From Rubrobacter_A sp965214435 (lineage in GTDB: Bacteria; Actinomycetota; Rubrobacteria; Rubrobacterales; Rubrobacteraceae), in NCBI GenBank assembly GCA_965214435.1, contig OZ243960.1, forward strand, positions 2,604,001-2,668,000: a stretch of 64,000 nt of DNA, written 5' to 3'. The translations under genes were made by a program, and so were the position numbers. Numbering within the stretch: the first letter of the stretch is position 1; each line of letters opens with the position of its first letter. Under the pieces are notes generated by a model, which worked only from the letters and a program-made list of their open reading frames with translations, was not told the origin of the DNA and searched no databases. Of the stretch, positions 49,726 to 57,502 are shown in pieces.

Positions 49726-51240
49726 TTACTTGAGGGCTTGCGTTAGCTTCGGGAAGAGCGGACGCAGGCTCGGGTACAGTTCTTTGTAGACTTCGTAGAG
49801 GTTCTCGTACTTCCCGGTCCGGGCTTCGTCCGGCTCGTAGCGGGCCGCGACGCCGCTCATGGCTTCGGCGGCTTCTTTTATGCTCCCGTGTATCCCGCAG
49901 GCCGCGGCGGCGAGCATCCCGGAGCCGAGGCAGGTGCTCTCAGTCTCCTGGGCTACGGAGACGGGGCGCTGCATTATGTCAGCGAGCATCTGGCACCAGA
50001 GCGAGCTGTTCGAGCCGCCGCCGAGCGCGATGACGTGCTCGACCGGCTTTTCCAGGCCGGATTCCGCGCCGTCGGTCATCAGGCGTTGTTCGTAGGCGAT
50101 GCCTTCCAGGATCGCCCGGTAGACGTGCGCCTTGCCGTGCGCCCCGGTCAGGCCGACCAGGATGCCGCGGGCGTTGAAGTCCCAGTACGGCGTGAGCGCG
50201 TTGTTCAAGTACGGGACGGCGAGGAGGCCGTCCGACCCCGGGCTCAGAAGTGCTGCGGCGGTCTCCAGGATCTGCTCCGTGGAGAGCCCGAGCTTGAGGT
50301 CCTCGGCATTGACGCCCGCGAAATTCTCCACGAACCAGCTAATAGTAAAGGTGCCGGCCGCGAGCAGCGTCTCCATGGTGTAGGTGCGCGGGACCGGGCC
50401 GGCGAGCACCCGGTACTCGTTGCCCCAGGAGTAGTTGTCGCTGTAGGTCCCGGAGACGACCGCCGTGCCGAGGTTCAGGTACGCCCGGCCCGGCTCCGTA
50501 ATGTTCGCCCCGAGGCCCGCCGCCTGCCCGTCGCCCACGCCGCTAACCACCGGAAGCCCAGCCGGGAGTCCGACCTCGCGGGCAACATCTTCCGTTAGCT
50601 CCCCGATCACGTCTCCCGGAGCATACAACTCGGGCATCTGCTCCCGGTTGAGGCCGACCGTGTCGAGCAGCGTGTCAGAGTACTCGAACGACTGCAGGTC
50701 CACGAGGCCCATGGGGTCCGCGGTGGCCCAGGAGGTGCGCCAGTGGCCGGTCATCCGGTAAACCAGGAACGCGTGAACGTCGACGACCCTCGCGGCCCGG
50801 TCCAGGGTGTTCGGCTCGTGCTCGCGCAGCCAGAGCATCTTGTACCAGCCGGGGGTCGGGTTCGGCGGCTTGCCGGTGATGCGGTGAACTTCCTCGGAGC
50901 CGTACTTCGCCACCTCGTCCGTCGCCCGCGAATCGAGCCACAGGATGGCCGGGCGGATCGGGTGGTCGTCCTCGTTCAGGCACACGAACGATTCGCGCTG
51001 GTGCGTGATCCCGATGGCCCCGATGCGCCGCGTGTCCACGACCTGCGCCGCCCGCCTCAGGGCCGTCTTCGTCGACTCCCACCAGTCTTCGGCGTTCTGC
51101 TCGCCCCAGTTCGGATGCGGGCTCGAAAGCTCGAACGTCGCCCGTCCCTCGGCCACCTCCCGGCCATGCTCGTCCCACACCACGGCCTTTGTCGCCGTCG
51201 TGGAGCAGTCGATCCCTATAACGTAGTCCTGCTGAGCCAT
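49726..51240 (-). CDS. FGGY-family carbohydrate kinase (xylulokinase-like)
   Basis: 504 residues. FGGY kinases phosphorylate sugars or polyols. N-terminal IGIDCSTTATKAVVWDEHGR, then ITHQRESFVCLNED and LWLDSRATDEV; mid VSGVGDGQAAGLGANITEPG; C-terminal VIALGGGSNSSLWCQMLADI with the ATP-binding loop. Substrate cannot be read; the paired GpsA-like dehydrogenase hints at a polyol such as glycerol, erythritol or a pentitol. No transporter or isomerase gene is adjacent. Confidence 0.88.
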   Translation of the reverse strand: MAQQDYVIGIDCSTTATKAVVWDEHGREVAEGRATFELSSPHPNWGEQNAEDWWESTKTALRRAAQVVDTRRIGAIGITHQRESFVCLNEDDHPIRPAILWLDSRATDEVAKYGSEEVHRITGKPPNPTPGWYKMLWLREHEPNTLDRAARVVDVHAFLVYRMTGHWRTSWATADPMGLVDLQSFEYSDTLLDTVGLNREQMPELYAPGDVIGELTEDVAREVGLPAGLPVVSGVGDGQAAGLGANITEPGRAYLNLGTAVVSGTYSDNYSWGNEYRVLAGPVPRTYTMETLLAAGTFTISWFVENFAGVNAEDLKLGLSTEQILETAAALLSPGSDGLLAVPYLNNALTPYWDFNARGILVGLTGAHGKAHVYRAILEGIAYEQRLMTDGAESGLEKPVEHVIALGGGSNSSLWCQMLADIMQRPVSVAQETESTCLGSGMLAAAACGIHGSIKEAAEAMSGVAARYEPDEARTGKYENLYEVYKELYPSLRPLFPKLTQALK

Positions 51241-51419
51241 ACTAAGAGGTCCCCCTTCTTCTCTTGTGGAGGCAGCGTCCGCCCCCGAGCCCTTTCCCGG
51301 GTTTCACTATACACCCGGGGTCCCGTTCCCGCCCGAACCTGGAGCATAAGATCCGAGGCAGCGTACCGCCCGTACGGACCGCCCGAAAGCAGCATCCCGA
51401 CCCCTCAGCCCAACTCCAC

Positions 51420-51650
51420 TTTTTCGACCAGGAATTCCGGGACCGTGCCGTCCTCCCCAGCCTCTACTTAGTGGAACAATTCCATAACCTGGATCAGAAC
51501 ACCAGCGTCACCCGCGGAGACACTAGCGCCTTCTTGAACGTAGAACGCGCCATTAAGAGCGGCTCGGTGGTCCACAGCGGGTACGAGATACCGCCGTTCT
51601 ATAACTCCCTCGTGGGAGAGCTTGTAGTCCGGAGGTCTCGCGAACTCGCA
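51420..51650 (-). pseudogene. Decayed biotin/lipoyl carrier-domain remnant
   Basis: On the minus strand a frame reads AFYVQEGASVSAGDAGVLIQ, VMELFH, stop, VEAGEDGTVPEFLVEKVELG, stop. This lines up with the biotinyl domain of acetyl-CoA carboxylase carrier proteins (FVxEGDxVxAGxxxxIIEVMKLFxxVxAxxxGTVxEILVExxExV). Two in-frame stops (near 51467 and 51407) and the biotinylated-Lys position (VMK changed to VME) show it is not functional. The remaining bases of 51241-51881, including 51650-51840, hold no frame I can assign; overlapping open frames on both strands look like decay products. Confidence 0.5.
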
Positions 51651-51881
51651 TCTCGTCGTCGCGCCGAACTCTTTTGGGAGGTTCGGCACGGCAAGCTTGT
51701 CTGAGACGTATTTGGGCGCCTTGGCGGAGGGCCACCCTGGGGACCGTCTATGTTGGGCAGGCCAGCCCCTTTTGAGCGACCGCGGGTATGGAGCAGCGTC
51801 TTGGCCTTGCGGAGAGCGGAGATCACCCCGCGCCACACATCCCTGCCCGGGCCGGCCGCCGGACCGGCTAAATTACTCTGG

Positions 51882-52151
51882 CTAGAGGGCTTTCTTCAGG
51901 GCGTTGCCCGCGCTGAAAGCCGGTACCCGGGAAGCTTTGATCTGCATTTTCTCCCCGGTCTGCGGGTTGCGCCCTTCCCGCGCCGGACGCTCGTTGACCT
52001 TGAACTTCCCGAAGCCGGTGATGTTCACTTCTCCACCACTCTTTAGCTCCTGCTCTATGACCGAGAGCACGGCGTCCAGGTGACGTCCGGCCTCGGCAAC
52101 CGAGGTGCCCGTCTCGGAAGCTACCTTTTCTACGAATTCACCCTTGTTCAT
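51882..52151 (-). CDS. hup: HU family DNA-binding protein
   Basis: 89-residue histone-like protein that bends and compacts DNA. Begins MNKGEFVEKVASETGTSVAE; contains the beta-arm signature GEVNITGFGKFKVNERPARE and GRNPQTGEKMQIKASRVPAF, ending SAGNALKKAL. It lacks the long Lys/Ala tail of mycobacterial HupB. Normal full-length HU. Confidence 0.95.
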   Translation of the reverse strand: MNKGEFVEKVASETGTSVAEAGRHLDAVLSVIEQELKSGGEVNITGFGKFKVNERPAREGRNPQTGEKMQIKASRVPAFSAGNALKKAL

Positions 52152-52253
52152 AGTCTGCCCTTTCTCTCGTCGTGAATAGAAATCTTATCTACTGTAGGGC
52201 GAAGTGTACAGGCATACCCAAACTTCTACACCCTCACTTTCCCCAGCACAGCC

Positions 52254-52298
52254 CGCCGTCCGGGGCTGCTCGCTCCAGAGAGCCACAACCGGACGGCG
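52254..52298. repeat. Long imperfect hairpin in the hup-ABC transporter space
   Basis: CGCCGTCCGG (52254-52263) pairs with CCGGACGGCG (52289-52298), extended inside by GGCT with AGCC. It lies about 100 bases upstream of hup and 500 before the ABC gene. No T-run follows either side. It could be part of a small RNA or the hup leader. In the rest of 52152-52774 I see only the promoter at 52491 and short repeats (CGGCGTCTG twice near 52620-52657). Confidence 0.45.
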
Positions 52299-52490
52299 CT
52301 ACTCCGCCCAGTCTAGCTACATCTTTATCCTTTTGCCCGGCATTTCCGCCAGACGCTCAGCGAGCACACCGCCGAGGTACCCCAAGATCTAATGTGGTAA
52401 GTTGCACAAGAATCAATGCCTCGCGCGAGGTTATTACTAAAAAGGTTTCCGCTACCGGATTCCGTAACGAACATTTAACGCTGGCCGGTG

Positions 52491-52519
52491 TTGACAGAGA
52501 CTTTTTACTTACCTAGTAT
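52491..52519 (+). promoter_or_regulatory. Strong sigma-A-type promoter before the ABC transporter
   Basis: Perfect TTGACA (52491-52496) with TAGTAT at 17 bases (52514-52519); an alternative -10, TATGAT (52517-52522), lies at 20. The predicted start near 52527 leaves about 250 bases before the ABC gene. A 37-codon frame (ATG 52532-52645) would be nearly leaderless on this transcript; I have no evidence that it is translated. Confidence 0.6.
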
Positions 52520-52774
52520 GATACTTAAATCATGTTAAGCATCGAGAGGCAAAGGAAAAGTTTTTGGTTTTCGGGGTTGGTGTTGTCGGAGAGGGAGGGG
52601 CGGGATCTCAGTAGTTATTGCGGCGTCTGGTCTGCCGGTCAGTAGTCACGGCGTCTGATAGTTTGCTTCTCCGGTCGGACGCGAGTTGGTTCCGTGGTCT
52701 GATGTAGCGAGGGTTTATTTAGCTTACTTTAGCATTGTCCGTTTATCCGCGGGATGACGATAGAGGAGGGGAGC

Positions 52775-53503
52775 ATGGAACGGGAGATCCTAAAGGCCGA
52801 GGGGCTTACAAAGGTCTATAGTTACAAGAGGAACAAGGTCGAGGCCATCACGGATGTAAGTTTCCGGGTGAGGGCTGGTGATTGGGTGTCGGTGATAGGG
52901 CCGTCCGGGTCGGGGAAGAGCACCTTGATGAACTTGCTCGGGCTTCTCGACGGCCCTACCAGCGGGTCTTACAGCCTCGACGGCCAGGATGTATCCGACT
53001 TGCAAGGCGCGGGGCTCGCGCGCGCCCGTAGGAAGTTTATAGGCTTTGTTTTTCAGGGGTACAACCTCCTGGCGCGTCAGAGCGCCCTGGAGAACGTGGA
53101 GTTGCCAATGGTCTACGCCGGGGTGGGCCGCCGGGAGCGGAGAAAGCGGGCGCTCGGGGCGCTGGAGAAGGTTGGTCTCCCCCACCGGGCGGCGCACCGG
53201 CCGCCGGAACTCTCGGGAGGACAGAAGCAGCGCGTGGCTATAGCCCGCGCCCTGGTCAACGACCCGGCCGTCGTTCTCGCCGACGAGCCTACCGGTAACC
53301 TCGACGCGGCTTCGGGCGGTGACATCCTGGAGCTTTTTGAAGAGCTTAACGCTTCCGGAGCGACGCTCGTGGTGGTCACCCACGACCTCGGGGTGGCGAT
53401 GGGGGGCGGCCGTATCCTCGAAATGCGCGACGGCAGGCTCGTGGCCGACGAGTTAAACGGCCCGGCGGAGCCGAGCAAGCTCGACGGAATACGCAGCCGG
53501 TAA
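52775..53503 (+). CDS. ABC transporter ATP-binding protein (MacB/LolD-like)
   Basis: 242-residue ATPase of a MacB-type efflux/mechanotransmission transporter. Walker A GPSGSGKSTLMNLLG, Q-loop GFVFQGYNLL, signature LSGGQKQRVAIARALVND, Walker B VVLADEPTGNLDAASG and H-loop VVVTHDL. ATG 52775 follows GAGGAGGGG; an earlier ATG (52754) overlaps this ribosome-binding site and is less likely. Stop overlaps the permease start (TAATG), so the pair is coupled. Confidence 0.92.
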   Translation: MEREILKAEGLTKVYSYKRNKVEAITDVSFRVRAGDWVSVIGPSGSGKSTLMNLLGLLDGPTSGSYSLDGQDVSDLQGAGLARARRKFIGFVFQGYNLLARQSALENVELPMVYAGVGRRERRKRALGALEKVGLPHRAAHRPPELSGGQKQRVAIARALVNDPAVVLADEPTGNLDAASGGDILELFEELNASGATLVVVTHDLGVAMGGGRILEMRDGRLVADELNGPAEPSKLDGIRSR

Positions 53504-54705
53504 TGCGGAGAGTATTTGAGGTAGCCAGGATCGGGCTGTCCGGAGCCGTCACCAACCCTCTGCGCTCCACGCTGGCGGTGCTCGGGATGGTCGTCGGCGT
53601 GGCCGCGGTCATCGTGCTCGTCTCTTTGGGGAAAGGAGTCCAGGGGCAGGTGACCGGCGAAATAGAAGGGCTGGGCACGGACCTCGTGCGGGTCAACCCC
53701 GGTTCGGAAGGCACCGACGGGCTTTTCGGCGTGAGCGCCGCCAGCACCCTTACCCAGGAAGATACCCGGCTGGTCGAAAGCCTGCCGTCCATAGAAGAAG
53801 CGTCTTCAAACGTGGCGCTGGTGGCGACCGTGGGGAACGGAGCCGGCCGGGATGGTTACGTGGAGGTCACGAGCCAGGCGTTTTCGGGCGTGGACCCAAA
53901 CTACAGTGAGGTTCGCTCCGTGGACCTCGCCGCCGGCCGGTTTCTCGAAAACTCGGGCGAAGTAGTGCTCACGCACGCGGCGGCCGCGGAGCTTGCGGGG
54001 CGGGACGCGGAAGACGCCCTGGGCGAGTATATAAGCGTAAACGGAGAAGGGTATGTGGTAGTCGGGCTGACCGCCAGCGCCTCCTCCAGGGTGGATTTCT
54101 CCGCGCCCGGGGCATCCTACATGATGACCGGGGATGCGCTGCGGCTCTCCGGGACGGACACTGTGGGTAGGATCGTCGCCAAAGTCAAGGACTCCGGTGA
54201 CACCGAAGCGGTGGCCGGAGAGATCCAGTCGGCGCTAAAAAGTGCTCACGGCACCGAAGACTTCTCGGTCGTCACCCAGGAGCGGCTGCTCTCCACCTTC
54301 ACCCGCGTCACGGACCTCCTGACGTACCTGCTCGCGGGCATCGCGGGCATCTCGATGCTGGTCGGCGGCATCGGCATTATGAACGTGATGCTGACCTCGG
54401 TGGCCGAGCGGACAAGGGAGATCGGGGTCCGCAAAGCCATCGGCGCCTCCAACTCGGACATCCTGCTCCAGTTTCTCTGCGAGGCGGTCTTTATAGCCTC
54501 ACTCGGCGGGCTTGCGGGTGTAGGACTGGGCGTCGGGGTTTCGGCGATCCTGCCGAGGATATCCGAGAACCTGCCCACATTGCCCAATTGGGAGACCGTC
54601 CTACTCGTCTACGGGATCAGCGCCGCGGTCGGCATCCTTTTTGGGGTGTTGCCCGCCTACCGCTCCTCCCGCCTGGAACCCGTCGAAGCATTGAGGAGGG
54701 AGTAG
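53503..54705 (+). CDS. MacB-like FtsX-domain permease
   Basis: 400 residues. N-terminal membrane helix (STLAVLGMVVGVAAVIVLVS), a large extracytoplasmic MacB-PCD domain, then three C-terminal helices with the FtsX core: GISMLVGGIGIMNVMLTSVA, ERTREIGVRKAIGASNSDIL and ILFGVLPAYRSSRLEPVEAL. Length fits the family. Substrate unknown: peptide, lipid or drug export; no separate adaptor (MacA-like) protein is adjacent, but a lipoprotein follows. Confidence 0.9.
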   Translation: MRRVFEVARIGLSGAVTNPLRSTLAVLGMVVGVAAVIVLVSLGKGVQGQVTGEIEGLGTDLVRVNPGSEGTDGLFGVSAASTLTQEDTRLVESLPSIEEASSNVALVATVGNGAGRDGYVEVTSQAFSGVDPNYSEVRSVDLAAGRFLENSGEVVLTHAAAAELAGRDAEDALGEYISVNGEGYVVVGLTASASSRVDFSAPGASYMMTGDALRLSGTDTVGRIVAKVKDSGDTEAVAGEIQSALKSAHGTEDFSVVTQERLLSTFTRVTDLLTYLLAGIAGISMLVGGIGIMNVMLTSVAERTREIGVRKAIGASNSDILLQFLCEAVFIASLGGLAGVGLGVGVSAILPRISENLPTLPNWETVLLVYGISAAVGILFGVLPAYRSSRLEPVEALRRE

Positions 54706-54773
54706 AGATGTAGAAGAGAGTAGGTCAACAGGTTAGAGGAACTCAAGAAAAAAACAGAGGAGAGAAGTTAATC

Positions 54774-55166
54774 GTGGAAACAAGAGGACAACCTTCAGGA
54801 GAAAATACCGGGGCTCTCGGTCTGACCAACTTCGAGCGGTTTATCGCCATCGTGTGCTGGTGGCAACCTTTGGTGGCTCTGATCTCGCTGTTCTTCGGCA
54901 GCGCCCCCCAGAGCCTGAAGCGTCACGCGAAATGGTCGTTTATAACCGCCATCCTCGTCGCTGTAGCGGCGGTGGTTCTGGGACTGCTCTTCGCCGCCGC
55001 CGGAGCACTTTTGGCGGGTGAGAACGGCGCGGCAGTCGGGGCCTCCGTCGCGGGCATATTCGGCTTTATTCAGTTTTTCGCCGCCCTTATAAACACGGTG
55101 GCTATCCTGGCGAACCGCGGCCCGTACTTTGGCTCCGCGGCCGGTGGAGCAACGCGTGCCCGGTAA
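54774..55166 (+). CDS. Small three-helix membrane protein, unknown
   Basis: 130 residues. After a polar start, three likely membrane segments: FIAIVCWWQPLVALISLFFG, then WSFITAILVAVAAVVLGLLF with the following Ala-rich stretch, then AGIFGFIQFFAALINTVAIL. A conserved-looking SLKRHAKWSF loop recalls DUF4870-type proteins but the match is loose. GTG start at 54774 follows GAGGAGAGAAG. It overlaps a longer frame of the lipoprotein gene; it may belong to the MacB-like operon. Confidence 0.6.
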   Translation: METRGQPSGENTGALGLTNFERFIAIVCWWQPLVALISLFFGSAPQSLKRHAKWSFITAILVAVAAVVLGLLFAAAGALLAGENGAAVGASVAGIFGFIQFFAALINTVAILANRGPYFGSAAGGATRAR

Positions 55167-55206
55167 GGGCCCGCAAATGGCTAGAACGCCCGGAAAGGGA
55201 GGCAAG

Positions 55207-55926
55207 ATGAAACGGTTTATGTACCTGATAGCCACGGCGACTATGTTGGCGGTCCTCGCGGCGGGTTGTGGCGGGGCGCAGGACGTGGGCGAGTTACGGA
55301 CCGAGTCGCGTTCGGTGGATCTGGAAGAGGCCGAGTCCGCCAGAGTAAATCTCAACGTGGGTGTGGGAGAGTTGAAGGTGACCGGTGGCGCGGACCCGCT
55401 GATGGAAGCGGATTTCGAGTACAACGTGGCCGAGTGGGAACCCCGGATCGACTACGGAGTCGATGGAGACGAGGGTAACCTGACCGTGGAGCAAGGCTCC
55501 GACTCCGGCCTGCAGCTCGGTGGGGATGAAGCCCGCAACGAGTGGGACGTGCGCCTCAACAACAACGTACCCATGGTCCTTGAGGTAGACGTGGGTGCCG
55601 GGGAGACCCGCCTGGACCTCGACAGCCTCGACTTGACGAGGTTGGACCTCGACGTAGGAGCGGGGACTTCCACCGTGGACCTTACCGGTAGCTATGAACG
55701 GGACCTCGACGCGAACATCGGCAGCGGAGCCGGAGAGATGACGGTGCAGTTGCCCAGCCAGATAGGCGTCAGAGTCACAGCAGATAGCGCAGCCGGCGAA
55801 GTCAACGCCGAAGGCTTGCAAAGAGACGGCGACTCCTACACGAACGAGGCGTACGGTAGTTCAGAAGTCACCCTGGAGGTAATAGTGGACATGGGCGCCG
55901 GAGAGCTCAACCTGGAGACAGTTTAG
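55207..55926 (+). CDS. Lipoprotein with toast-rack-like beta domain
   Basis: 239 residues. Signal peptide KRFMYLIATATMLAVLAAGC with lipobox LAAGC (cleavage before Cys). The mature part is acidic and highly repetitive beta sequence: ARVNLNVGVGELKVTGGADP, PMVLEVDVGAGETRLDLDSL, TRLDLDVGAGTSTVDLTGSY, ANIGSGAGEMTVQLP and VDMGAGELNLETV. Such DVGAGE repeats are typical of toast-rack (LiaF/PspC-like DUF2154) domains in envelope stress sensing. ATG 55207 follows GGGAGGCAAG. Likely exported by the general pathway and working with the upstream transporter at the envelope. Function inferred. Confidence 0.72.
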   Translation: MKRFMYLIATATMLAVLAAGCGGAQDVGELRTESRSVDLEEAESARVNLNVGVGELKVTGGADPLMEADFEYNVAEWEPRIDYGVDGDEGNLTVEQGSDSGLQLGGDEARNEWDVRLNNNVPMVLEVDVGAGETRLDLDSLDLTRLDLDVGAGTSTVDLTGSYERDLDANIGSGAGEMTVQLPSQIGVRVTADSAAGEVNAEGLQRDGDSYTNEAYGSSEVTLEVIVDMGAGELNLETV

Positions 55927-55992
55927 AACAACCTCATAGCCAGTAAGCTTGCGATGAGCCTCTTGGAAGGGAGGCTACATCTTTAGAGGAAA

Positions 55993-56147
55993 GTGTTCCC
56001 CGGCCTTCGGCGGCGTGATCTCAGTAGCCGGTCTCCTATTACCATCGCTGCCTGACGCCGGCGAGACATAGACGCTCACGGTCGTATTGGGCTTGATACT
56101 CGCCACGCTGGGAGCAACCACGGCTTTTTCGATTTCTCTCGGCGAGA
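55993..56147 (+). pseudogene. Possible membrane-protein remnant
   Basis: In the gap before tetR, a plus-strand frame reads GVISVAGLLLPSLPDAGET, stop, TLTVVLGLILATLGATTAFS, looking like two membrane helices broken by one TAG. No start or known family. Low confidence; may be chance hydrophobic reading. Confidence 0.2.
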
Positions 56148-56792
56148 TTAGGTTCTGTGTAGGGTAACGGCCCTGTGAGCGTGATCGGCGGCGAGTTGTA
56201 TCTGGGCGGCTAACTGGCTGGCGAGTGCCGCGCGGTCCGGGGTCCGGCTCTCCGAGATAATCTCCAGGGTCGCGACGAACTGCATGACGATCAGGTGCGC
56301 CGCCGGCACGAACAAGGAACGTTCGGTCTCTTCGATATTCCCGAGAGCACTGACCTCGATCAGGTTGTCCACCACGTCTTCTCGTACCTGGTCGTGGAAG
56401 CGGGACATGACCTTGCCCAGGGGTGAAGGGTCACGCCGGTAGCGGAGCATGATCTCCACGAACGTCCATTCCTCCTCGAAGAGCGCGAGCATCTCCTCTA
56501 CAAAACTCGCGAGCGCGTCCGGGTCCACGGTATCTTCTTCGGACATCTTCCGCACGACAAGGTCCCGCAGCCGCTGCCCGACTCTCTCGGCAGCGAACAA
56601 GACGCACTCCTCTACACTAGCGAAGTGGGCGTAGAAACCAGACTGCACGACGCCAGCTTTCTTGGCGAGCTTCCCGGTAGAAACCCCGCCGAGCCCCTCT
56701 TCACTGAGCAACTCGATGGCCGCAGCAACGAGCCGCTCCCGCGTGACCTGCCCATCCCGGCGCTTCCGTCTTTGCGATACCTCGGACTGCAT
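56148..56792 (-). CDS. TetR-family transcriptional regulator
   Basis: 214 residues. N-terminal helix-turn-helix: RERLVAAAIELLSEEGLGGV and STGKLAKKAGVVQSGFYAHF, then SVEECVLFAAERVGQRL; C-terminal ligand domain (FVEEMLALFEEEWTFVEIML). Effector unknown. The start ATG 56792 is only eight bases from a perfect TATAAT (56806-56801), so the mRNA is nearly leaderless. It is the nearest regulator to the MacB-like exporter genes, which it may control, but they are not adjacent head to head. Confidence 0.88.
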   Translation of the reverse strand: MQSEVSQRRKRRDGQVTRERLVAAAIELLSEEGLGGVSTGKLAKKAGVVQSGFYAHFASVEECVLFAAERVGQRLRDLVVRKMSEEDTVDPDALASFVEEMLALFEEEWTFVEIMLRYRRDPSPLGKVMSRFHDQVREDVVDNLIEVSALGNIEETERSLFVPAAHLIVMQFVATLEIISESRTPDRAALASQLAAQIQLAADHAHRAVTLHRT

Positions 56793-56800
56793 AGGCCAAG

Positions 56801-56829
56801 ATTATATAGCCATATGAGATGTATAGCCG
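56801..56829 (-). promoter_or_regulatory. tetR promoter with repeated GGCTATA sites
   Basis: Minus-strand TATAAT (56806-56801) with no recognisable -35 at 17 bases. GGCTATA occurs twice on the minus strand within 30 bases around the -10, which may be the TetR operator. In the rest of 56793-57502 I see the features listed separately (57147, 57424) and hairpins such as CCGGTCT/AGACCGG (57303-57322), but no recognised gene. Confidence 0.5.
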
Positions 56830-57146
56830 TGGTGAGACCTGGAAATTGCTCCGGTTCGCCCCGAACTCTAGTAAGTTCTCAAGCCCGCCTCGGGGCACCG
56901 GACACCGGGAAACCCGTAGTAAGGTGCCAGGACGGGCGGCTCGCCCGCGGCGCCGGTCGTCGGATGTAGTCTCAGCGCACGGTTTCTAAGGCTACCCGCG
57001 CGGTATCCCAGGCTTGCCGGTTTCAAAGCCGGTTATCTTACTCCCGGCGTGAAATAAGGGGTTGGGAAAGCCATTGACTCCTGTATTACTAGCACCAGAT
57101 AAACAGAAGCCTGCCCGGAGCGGTGGGAGAAGGGGTCAGCGCCCCA

Positions 57147-57284
57147 TGTACAGTAAGCAATCGATAGAGAACGTCACCGAAACGGCGCGAGCGCCCGGGG
57201 GCGGTATGCGCGAGCACTTCGAGGTATCTTCCGGACTGATCCAGAGAGTTCCTTCCGGCAGCGTCCTAGCGGGCTCGATCTAAA
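57147..57284 (+). CDS. Possible 45-residue protein, weak
   Basis: ATG 57147 to TAA 57284; product begins MYSKQSIENVTETARAPGGG and ends SVLAGSI. No good ribosome-binding site and no recognised motif. The frame extends upstream to 57062. Listed because it is the best open frame in a 700-base gap; it may be noise. Confidence 0.2.
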
Positions 57285-57423
57285 ACCTTCCCGAGCTTCG
57301 AGCCGGTCTCTTGGAAGACCGGATTCCCTCCCTTACAGAGACACGCCCGGCGGGTCGGTGATGACCCATGCCTTTTAAAACAACCAGGAAAGGAGCTTCC
57401 ATGAGACACCCATAGATTTGTAG

Positions 57424-57454
57424 AAAAAAGCACGGACCGCTCTTACCCGGTCCG
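57424..57454 (-). terminator. Minus-strand intrinsic terminator upstream of the E3-binding-domain gene
   Basis: On the minus strand CGGACC (57454-57449), ten-base loop, GGTCCG (57438-57433), then TGC and six T (57429-57424). It would stop leftward transcription, yet the next leftward gene upstream (to the right) is beyond 60 kb. It may end an antisense transcript of the 57503 gene; on the plus strand the hairpin lies in that gene's leader. Confidence 0.5.
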
Positions 57455-57502
57455 CGGCGCGAGAAGGCACCGGATAACAAAAGCCACGATAGAGGAGAGA
57501 TA

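Noticed and set aside
51264..51704. 146-codon plus-strand frame upstream of hup
   Set aside because: Appears to be the antisense of the biotin-carrier remnant; no start context or known motif.
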